From positions 1 through 5,028 of the forward strand of contig JACTML010000206.1 in NCBI GenBank assembly GCA_014584635.1: a stretch of DNA of 5,028 nt, read 5' to 3'. Shown piece by piece: positions 1 through 5,028 of this stretch. Origin of the DNA: Nitrosomonas eutropha. GTDB taxonomy: Bacteria > Pseudomonadota > Gammaproteobacteria > Burkholderiales > Nitrosomonadaceae. The notes below the pieces were generated by a model. That model worked only from the letters and a program-made list of their open reading frames with translations. It did not search any database and was not told the DNA's origin. The translations under genes were made by a program, and so were the position numbers. How positions within the stretch are numbered: position 1 is the stretch's first letter; every line of letters begins with the position of its first letter.

Positions 1-174
1 AACCTGCAAGCTGTCCAGACAGCTCAGCAAAGGGCGCGTTAATGCTCCCAGCCCCGGCCCGATTTCAATCATACGATCACCAGGCACGGGCCGGATCATA
101 TGAATGATTTCAGCAATAATGTGGGGATTGATCAAAAAATGCTGACCAAAACGTTTGCGGGGAAAGTGCCGCAT
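1..174 (-). CDS. rsmA: 16S rRNA (adenine-N6,N6)-dimethyltransferase RsmA (KsgA), N-terminal part only
   Basis: RsmA uses S-adenosylmethionine to dimethylate two adjacent adenines in the 3'-terminal hairpin of 16S rRNA during small-subunit maturation in the cytoplasm. I translated this partial frame by hand; 58 codons are present and the rest lies beyond base 1. Visible family marks are the basic RKRFGQHFL stretch (residues 6-14), typical of the RsmA/Erm N-terminus, and the SAM-binding motif [11 protein letters not shown] (residues 37-46). The start at 174 is the only ATG before an in-frame stop upstream, and it places RFGQ at the usual distance from the N-terminus. It begins one base after the pdxA stop (TAA-T-ATG) with no clear Shine-Dalgarno sequence, so translation is probably coupled to pdxA. 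The catalytic motif and C-terminal domain cannot be seen. An Erm-type methylase is unlikely given the operon context. Confidence 0.95.
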   Translation of the reverse strand, partial: MRHFPRKRFGQHFLINPHIIAEIIHMIRPVPGDRMIEIGPGLGALTRPLLSCLDSLQV

Positions 175-175
175 A

Positions 176-1198
176 TTAATTTGCAGCCGGCTGATTTATT
201 CGCGATGGATTACTGCGGGTGTTGTTAACAAGCATGCATGCCGCTTCAATTGCCGTCAACATACTGCCTGCATCAGCTTGCCCGGTACCCGTCAGCTCCA
301 GTGCTGTGCCATGATCCACTGAGGTGCGGATAATCGGCAATCCCAATGTAATGTTGACTCCATGGCCAAAACTGGCATGTTTCAGTACCGGCAACCCCTG
401 ATCGTGATACATGGCAAAGATACAATCATATTCCTTGAGTCTGGAAAGGTTGAACAATGTATCAGCCGGTAACGGACCGAGCAGATCCATTCCTTCGTGA
501 CGCAACTTTTCCAGAACGGGAATGATAACGTCAATTTCTTCCCGGCCAAGGTGGCCGGATTCCCCTGCGTGAGGATTTAATCCTGCCACGGCAATACGTG
601 GATTGGCGATTAAAAAACGGGTGACCAGATCATGGTGAATAATACGCAGCTTTTGTTCCAGTCGTTCAGGCGTAATCGCTGCCGGAACATCTTTCAGAGG
701 CAAATGCGTGGTGGCAAGCGTAACGCGCATTCCCCCTCCTGCCAGCATCATGACTGCATGACTGTTTGTCAGCGCTGACAGATATTCGGTATGTCCGGAA
801 AAGGGAATGCCTGATTCGTTGATAATGCCTTTATGGACAGGGGCCGTAACCATGGCATCTGCCTTACGGGTACTGCAGGCTTCCACTGCCAGTCGCAGAG
901 TTGTCAGCACGTAGCTTGCGTTATCAGCATCCAGCTGCCCGGCGACTACCGGTTTGGCAACAGGAACATGCATAACATACAAGTGACCTGTCCGATGAGG
1001 TTGCATGTTATCCGGATCAGATTCAGACAATTGCAAAGGTAACCCCAGTTTTTTTGCACGCTGTTCCAGCACATTGCGATCTGCAATAACAGTCAGCTGA
1101 CAAGGCAGATCCTGTTGTTGCGCAATCTGTACGCACAAATCCGGGCCAATACCGGCGGGTTCACCTGCAGTTATAACCAGTCTGGGAATAGTGGTCAT
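176..1198 (-). CDS. pdxA: 4-hydroxythreonine-4-phosphate dehydrogenase PdxA
   Basis: PdxA oxidises 4-phosphohydroxy-L-threonine with NAD(P)+. The product decarboxylates to 3-amino-2-oxopropyl phosphate, which PdxJ uses in the DXP-dependent pyridoxal 5'-phosphate pathway. It is a cytoplasmic, divalent-metal-dependent dimer. The 340 residues are close to the usual length of about 330. The N-terminal GEPAGIGPD (12-20) is the family signature. The substrate pair His136-Thr137 lies in SGHTEYL, and the three metal-binding histidines known from the E. coli enzyme correspond to His165 (ATTHLPL), His210 (LNPHAGE) and His265 (MYHDQGLP). Lys273, Asn282 and Arg291 also fit conserved substrate positions. 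All key residues are present, so it should be active. The ATG at 1198 puts the GEPAGIGPD motif where expected. It follows surA by 18 bases without a normal ribosome binding site and precedes rsmA by one base. The last 10-15 residues look like a poorly conserved tail. Confidence 0.97.
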   Translation of the reverse strand: MTTIPRLVITAGEPAGIGPDLCVQIAQQQDLPCQLTVIADRNVLEQRAKKLGLPLQLSESDPDNMQPHRTGHLYVMHVPVAKPVVAGQLDADNASYVLTTLRLAVEACSTRKADAMVTAPVHKGIINESGIPFSGHTEYLSALTNSHAVMMLAGGGMRVTLATTHLPLKDVPAAITPERLEQKLRIIHHDLVTRFLIANPRIAVAGLNPHAGESGHLGREEIDVIIPVLEKLRHEGMDLLGPLPADTLFNLSRLKEYDCIFAMYHDQGLPVLKHASFGHGVNITLGLPIIRTSVDHGTALELTGTGQADAGSMLTAIEAACMLVNNTRSNPSRINQPAAN

Positions 1199-1216
1199 GG
1201 CAGGAGGCCATACGCA

Positions 1217-2560
1217 TTAATTATTGTCAATCTTGTACTCCACATAAGCCTGATCCCTGAGTTGTTGCAACCATTCCTGTGTAACAGCATCTGCCTTGCG
1301 GGCATGAATGGTTTTACGTGCCGCTTCACGCTGCTTTTGTTCGCTAATATCTTGTGAGCGCCGCTCAATCACCTTGATCAGGTGCCAGCCAAAAGATGTA
1401 CGCACCGGCTGGCTGATTTGTCCGGGCAGCAGCGCATTCATGGCCTGTTCAAATTCCGGCACGGTATCTCCCGGAGAAACCCAGCCAAGATCTCCTCCAG
1501 CAGATGCGCTGGCGTCCTCTGAGTACGCCTTGGCCATTTCCATGAAATCTGCTCCGTTATGAATACGCTCCATGATCTGGTTAATCAGTTGATGTGCATC
1601 CTCTTCGGAAATTATTTCACTTACCTTGATTAAAATATGCTGTGCGTGTGTCTGCTCGATAATAGTGGCTGATTTTTCCAGCTTGCGGCGTTCCAGCAAC
1701 CGGATAATGTGAAACCCTATCGGGCTGCGTACTACAGGTGTAATCTCCCCAGGCTGCATTTTCAGCAGTAACTCAGCAAAGGGCGAACCGATCTGGCCCA
1801 GTGGGCGCCAGCCCAGTTCCCCTCCCTGCATGGCATCCGCTGCATCAGAGTATTCAGCGGATACCTGTGCGAAACTGGCACCCTGCCGGAGTGCGTCGTA
1901 AGCCATTTCAGCCCGTTTGTGACGTTCTTCAACCTGTGCTTCATCCATTTGTTCTGAAGTATGCACCAGAATATGCGCAATCCGATATTCCTCATTGGCA
2001 GAAGGTGAATTTGCCTGGTCTTCCAGAAAATTATCGATCTCGCTTTCAGTGACATTGACCCGTTCACTTATTGCCTGTTCTTTCAGTCGCGTCATCAGGA
2101 TTTCATCGCGGATTTCTTCCCGAAACGCATTGACATTGGTGCCCTCCTGTAAAAGCACCTGACGGAATTCATCCATCGTCAGATGATTATCCTGTGCAAT
2201 GCGGCGTAAAGTCTGTTCCAGATCGTTATCACTGACAGTCAGCCCGATCTCTTTGGCGCGCTGCAGCTGTATGCGTTTGATAATCTGATGCTCCAGCAGT
2301 TGTTTTTCCAGGACATCCATTCGTGGCAGTTGCGTATCCTGTTTCTGCAACTGCTGGATCGTATTCTGTAACAGTTCATTGATTTCCTGTTGAGTAATCA
2401 CATCCTCATTCACAATGGCCAGGATGCGATCAATTGGCTTAATCTCATTTCCGGAATAAGAATTCTGAGCAGCGGCATTTATTGCCCACAGAGCAATAAA
2501 AACTCCAGCTGCTACCAGTTTTCCCAATCCTGATCGACAGGAAGGATGCAAGCAGGTCAT
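1217..2560 (-). CDS. surA: Periplasmic chaperone and peptidyl-prolyl isomerase SurA
   Basis: SurA escorts unfolded outer-membrane proteins across the periplasm to the BAM complex; LptD, encoded just upstream, is a known major client. The 447-residue protein (E. coli 428) has a Sec signal peptide with a hydrophobic core at about 15-28 and probable cleavage after Ala31 (AAA|Q). Next come the SurA N-terminal chaperone region (about 43-185), a first parvulin domain (about 190-292, AHILVH, GGELGW, GFHII), a second parvulin domain (about 302-402, QHILIK, GGDLGW, PEF, GWHLIK) and a C-terminal helix (about 404-440) that packs with the N-domain in known structures. Both parvulin domains keep the paired histidines (196/284 and 308/393) and the pocket phenylalanine (261 and 370). 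The ATG at 2560 is preferred: it overlaps the lptD stop as TAATG, has a GAGGA upstream, and places the signal peptide at the N-terminus. The open frame extends to 2725, but that would bury the signal peptide. Confidence 0.96.
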   Translation of the reverse strand: MTCLHPSCRSGLGKLVAAGVFIALWAINAAAQNSYSGNEIKPIDRILAIVNEDVITQQEINELLQNTIQQLQKQDTQLPRMDVLEKQLLEHQIIKRIQLQRAKEIGLTVSDNDLEQTLRRIAQDNHLTMDEFRQVLLQEGTNVNAFREEIRDEILMTRLKEQAISERVNVTESEIDNFLEDQANSPSANEEYRIAHILVHTSEQMDEAQVEERHKRAEMAYDALRQGASFAQVSAEYSDAADAMQGGELGWRPLGQIGSPFAELLLKMQPGEITPVVRSPIGFHIIRLLERRKLEKSATIIEQTHAQHILIKVSEIISEEDAHQLINQIMERIHNGADFMEMAKAYSEDASASAGGDLGWVSPGDTVPEFEQAMNALLPGQISQPVRTSFGWHLIKVIERRSQDISEQKQREAARKTIHARKADAVTQEWLQQLRDQAYVEYKIDNN

Positions 2561-4734
2561 TACAAATCTGTCCTCATATAGCCTGGAATACTTTGTTGCA
2601 GTACACGTATCGGATTGGTACCGATTCTCATTAAATCGTTCAATTCCAGTTGAATAAAAATATTGGTTGAAGAGCTTGATGTTGCTGTTGTAAAACGGCT
2701 GGCAACCAGACGTAATGACCAGCAACAGGCGTTATATTCGAGTCCGAGCAATCCTGCCAGCAATTTTTCATCTCGCATGGAATAATTCATGGCGGCAAAC
2801 CCCTGCCATCTCTTTGCAATGGGCCATTGTGTGGACAAATCGACTTGTTCCAAAATATCCTTGGTAAAGCGATAACCAGCATTGAAAACCTTTCCCGGGG
2901 CTGGATTGTAGCTGATACCTGTGCGAATTTTTTCTATCAGCAGATTGTTCTGGTTAAGCTGTATTCCTGCATCCGTTTTGATGTGCTGCGTAAGGCTGCC
3001 GGAAAGCTCGGCAATAAAATCGGAACCGGCCTTTGTAACCTGGGGAGAAGTTAATACTACCCGGCGATCGCTGAAACGAATTCTTTGTCCTGCGGAAAAC
3101 CGTAAACGTTCATTACCCGTTGCCGAGTGAATCAGCCGCGAAGATACCGCCAATGTAATTTCATTGGCATCGTTGATACGATCCTCCCCACTGAACCGTC
3201 TTTCCATGAATAATTGGGCATAGCTGAAATCCATCTCGGCCGAATCAAAATTAGGGAGCAGCTGCTGATCCCGGTAGGGAATATATGCGTAGAAAACGCG
3301 TGGCTCCAGCGTCTGGATATAACTGTCTCCGCTCAATCTGGTATCCCGTTCCAGCACTACCCCGCTATCCAGACTGAATATAGGAACGGATCGGTCAAGA
3401 TGCCTGTCAGTCACGCCAGGCAAAATCGGCACATTCAGATCGTATTTTGTGTAATGCAATCCCATGCGCGGGCGAATGAAGCCAAAGGAATTTTCCAGTG
3501 GCAGCGTAACACTGGGGAATGCTGTAAAGCGCAGGCCATGTGGCAGTGTCGGGTGCGAAAAATGGGTAAAACTGCTGGCAAGGTCGAAATCCAGTCCGTA
3601 AACATTGCTTTTCACTGCATTCAACGCAAATCGCGGCAGGATTTTGAACGGTGAAATAATAGGTGCTCTGGGATCCTGTACCGTCTGAAATTGCTGCAAC
3701 AACGTGCTGAATGTAAGCATGCCGTTGCGTCCCAGGTCGCTGAAATAACTTGCCGTTGCCTGTTGCAACAGGTTGACCTGCGAGGTAAACAGAATATTGT
3801 TACCCAGATCCCGGAAATAATTATGATCAGATACCCGGTTGTAGTTCAGTGCCCCGAACCACCCGGATCCAAAAAATTGGGCGTGATTGAACTGTACGCC
3901 ATAGCGCGTTGTATCCGTAACCAGATCGTTGGGCAGCCAATCAAACTGCAAGCGCCCGCCCACTCCCTTGCCGATATAGCGGAATTCGTTGTCTACCATC
4001 AAACCACGTCGGCTCATCAATCGCGGTGTAATCGTAGCGTCATAATTGGGTGCAATATTCCAGTAAAAAGGTGCTGATACTTCAACCCCGCTTCTGCTGG
4101 TATTTCCCATAACAGGGGACAAAAATCCGGTTTTCCGTTCCTTGCTGAAAGAGAAATTCATCCACGGCAAATAAAGAATGGGCACATCTTTGAATCGGAT
4201 GGAAGCATGGCGCGCCGTGCCCACTTTTTTTTCATTATCTATTTCCAGATCATCCGCCAGAACATACCAGTCATGGTTATCTTCCGGGCAGGTGGTATAG
4301 CGTGCCTTTTTGATTCTGTATTTGTTTTCCCCTTCCAGCAGCAACAGGCTGCCACTGCCTCGACCGCTGCTATCCTTCAGCGCATAACGAGGATCACGCA
4401 ACTCACCAATATCCGTTTGCATGTTCATTTGCAGAAAGGTGCCCCACAACGTATCGTCAGGGCGTTCAAGCTGCGCATTGCCCTCAACTTCCACATCTTC
4501 GGTATCTTGATAGTATTTAACGCGATCCGCAAATAATGTCTGATCACCCCGTTGTATCCGCACACTACCGGTCGCTTCAATTTCCTGCTGATAATGTCCG
4601 TCGATTCGGTCCGCTTCAATATGTACCGGCTGAGACTCATCCGAGCCAAATAATTGTTCTGCATTCACAGACCGTGGCGGCAGTAATAACAGACAGACAG
4701 ACAGTATTAGATATAATTTAAATGGAAGACTCAT
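2560..4734 (-). CDS. lptD: LPS-assembly outer membrane protein LptD (OstA/Imp)
   Basis: LptD is the large beta-barrel which, plugged by the lipoprotein LptE, receives lipopolysaccharide from the periplasmic Lpt bridge and inserts it into the outer leaflet. The 724 residues (E. coli 784) comprise a signal peptide with cleavage probably after Ala25 (VNA|E), an OstA/LptA-like periplasmic jellyroll domain (about 35-180), and a C-terminal barrel (about 200-724). The strongly conserved stretch [14 protein letters not shown] (224-237) followed by RRG and NEFRYI (242-254) is characteristic of the family. The adjacent cysteines Cys670-Cys671 match the pair that forms inter-domain disulfides in E. coli, and Cys149 matches E. 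coli Cys173. No counterpart of E. coli Cys31 exists in the mature protein. The start is firm: the next in-frame codons upstream contain no alternative ATG before a stop near 4792. There is no obvious Shine-Dalgarno sequence. It is the first gene of the operon and overlaps surA by one base. Confidence 0.97.
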   Translation of the reverse strand: MSLPFKLYLILSVCLLLLPPRSVNAEQLFGSDESQPVHIEADRIDGHYQQEIEATGSVRIQRGDQTLFADRVKYYQDTEDVEVEGNAQLERPDDTLWGTFLQMNMQTDIGELRDPRYALKDSSGRGSGSLLLLEGENKYRIKKARYTTCPEDNHDWYVLADDLEIDNEKKVGTARHASIRFKDVPILYLPWMNFSFSKERKTGFLSPVMGNTSRSGVEVSAPFYWNIAPNYDATITPRLMSRRGLMVDNEFRYIGKGVGGRLQFDWLPNDLVTDTTRYGVQFNHAQFFGSGWFGALNYNRVSDHNYFRDLGNNILFTSQVNLLQQATASYFSDLGRNGMLTFSTLLQQFQTVQDPRAPIISPFKILPRFALNAVKSNVYGLDFDLASSFTHFSHPTLPHGLRFTAFPSVTLPLENSFGFIRPRMGLHYTKYDLNVPILPGVTDRHLDRSVPIFSLDSGVVLERDTRLSGDSYIQTLEPRVFYAYIPYRDQQLLPNFDSAEMDFSYAQLFMERRFSGEDRINDANEITLAVSSRLIHSATGNERLRFSAGQRIRFSDRRVVLTSPQVTKAGSDFIAELSGSLTQHIKTDAGIQLNQNNLLIEKIRTGISYNPAPGKVFNAGYRFTKDILEQVDLSTQWPIAKRWQGFAAMNYSMRDEKLLAGLLGLEYNACCWSLRLVASRFTTATSSSSTNIFIQLELNDLMRIGTNPIRVLQQSIPGYMRTDL
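2571..2575 (-). promoter_or_regulatory. Ribosome binding site for surA inside the lptD 3' end
   Basis: On the minus strand GAGGA sits ten bases before the surA ATG, within the codons for the last residues of LptD (YMRTDL). With the TAATG stop/start overlap it supports the start at 2560 and suggests that surA is translated both by ribosomes reinitiating from lptD and by direct entry. The spacing is slightly long. It is the clearest Shine-Dalgarno-like motif before any gene in this window. Confidence 0.6.
4690..4704. repeat. Tetranucleotide repeat (CAGA, 3.75 copies) in the lptD signal peptide
   Basis: The plus strand reads CAGA three times followed by CAG; on the coding strand this is CTGT-type repeats encoding LSVCL (residues 11-15) in the hydrophobic core of the LptD signal peptide. 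Gain or loss of one unit would shift the reading frame at the start of the gene. The tract is short, so frequent slippage is not expected. Confidence 0.75.
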
Positions 4735-4999
4735 GCAGGACCAGGATTTAAGTGGATTTTCCGGGTGTCTTTTCGGAACTCGTTCAAGGTTTCAGTCAAG
4801 AATGCGACATTGAGCAGGTTCTGACAAAAGCGCCATTATCCAATAATTATTCCAGAAGAATAAGCGGAACAAAGGCCTGGTTGCTGGTGATTTTGGATAT
4901 ATTCAAATAAAAACACAGTTACACTTCAAGCTTGGAAAAGCGTCAAACAAGGACATTTCCATATATTTTGATTAATTCTCGCATAACCCGATTGTTTCA
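4735..4999. other. Intergenic region upstream of lptD
   Basis: This stretch of 265 bases separates lptD from a possible divergent gene. The minus-strand frame of lptD is closed by a stop near 4792, and I found no convincing gene or structural RNA in it. Its right half is AT-rich and contains the best promoter candidate for the operon (4918-4946), a 10-bp perfect palindrome AATAATTATT (4842-4851), and a CAAGCTTG palindrome (4927-4934) inside the promoter spacer. I saw no strong hairpin followed by a T-run in either direction. Confidence 0.6.
4918..4946 (-). promoter_or_regulatory. Candidate sigma70-type promoter for the lptD operon
   Basis: On the minus strand TTGACG (4946-4941, five of six matches to the -35 consensus) is followed after exactly 17 bases by TGTAAC (4923-4918, four of six matches to the -10 consensus). 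Transcription would start near 4911 and leave an untranslated leader of about 175 bases before the lptD ATG. A weaker -10-like GATAAT lies closer (4840-4835) without a good -35 partner. This is read by eye and has no experimental support. Confidence 0.4.
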
Positions 5000-5028
5000 A
5001 TGTCCGATTTGATGTCTCAACTGAGCGC
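5000..5028 (+). CDS. Possible start of a divergent plus-strand gene, truncated by the window edge
   Basis: An ATG at 5000 opens a frame without stops to the window end, beginning MSDLMSQLSA; a second in-frame ATG lies at 5012. The same frame is closed upstream by TAA at 4973-4975, so a start must lie after that. No Shine-Dalgarno sequence is visible before either ATG. In many beta- and gammaproteobacteria the gene divergent from lptD encodes a sugar kinase of the aminoglycoside-phosphotransferase fold (AmgK, with MurU, for peptidoglycan sugar recycling), and this could be its start. That identity rests on neighbourhood alone, because ten residues cannot identify a family. Confidence 0.35.

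Noticed and set aside
1202..1207. Plus-strand AGGAGG that looks like a strong ribosome binding site
   Set aside because: No plus-strand start codon follows at a usable distance, and the surrounding genes are all on the minus strand.
1199..1216. Possible terminator or regulatory hairpin between surA and pdxA
   Set aside because: The gap is only 18 bases and has neither a stem-loop nor a U-tract; the genes are most simply cotranscribed.
1762..2067. 101-codon minus-strand open frame inside surA
   Set aside because: It is an alternate frame of the first parvulin domain of SurA, with no independent start signal or recognisable motif.
2561..2725. N-terminal extension of SurA by 55 codons, giving a 502-residue protein
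   Set aside because: It would overlap the conserved 3' end of lptD by about 165 bases and place the Sec signal peptide internally. The ATG at 2560 has the TAATG overlap, a GAGGA upstream and the expected protein length.
3214..3654. 146-codon plus-strand open frame, and another of 128 codons at 3691-4077
   Set aside because: Both lie wholly antisense to the conserved LptD barrel, and their translations show no family motif. They are shadows of lptD codon structure.
4835..4855. Fur-box-like GATAAT/ATTATT stretch upstream of lptD
   Set aside because: Only scattered hexamer resemblance to the 19-bp Fur consensus, without its symmetry; AT-richness explains it.
4891..4910. TATATT -10-like hexamers on the plus strand (4898-4903 and 4962-4967) as promoters for the divergent gene
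   Set aside because: Neither has an acceptable -35 element at 16-18 bases, so no plus-strand promoter is annotated.

Overview
The window carries a conserved cell-envelope and housekeeping operon of a Gram-negative proteobacterium, read entirely on the minus strand in the order lptD - surA - pdxA - rsmA. lptD, surA and pdxA are complete; rsmA runs off the left edge after 58 codons. LptD and SurA imply an LPS-bearing outer membrane. The gene order matches the classical lptD-surA-pdxA-rsmA cluster of beta- and gammaproteobacteria. The moderate base composition and overall look of the proteins suggest a betaproteobacterium, possibly of the Nitrosomonas group. That placement is an impression, not a demonstrated assignment.

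Layout from right to left: 5000-5028 may hold the first ten codons of a divergent plus-strand gene. The 265 bases at 4735-4999 are non-coding, AT-rich in their right half, and probably hold the operon promoter (best candidate 4918-4946, minus strand). lptD (4734-2560) shares one base with surA (2560-1217) in a TAATG stop/start. pdxA (1198-176) begins 18 bases after surA, and rsmA (174 to beyond base 1) begins one base after pdxA. No terminator lies between the genes, so a single transcript is likely.

Functionally, SurA is the periplasmic chaperone that helps fold LptD, and LptD is the outer-membrane translocon that inserts LPS. PdxA makes a pyridoxal phosphate precursor and RsmA methylates 16S rRNA; they travel with the envelope genes without an obvious mechanistic link. 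I find no mobile element, CRISPR array, RNA gene or novel system. The points worth a second look are small: LptD lacks the most N-terminal of the four usual cysteines, its signal peptide contains a tetranucleotide repeat, and the translation-start context of pdxA is unusual.
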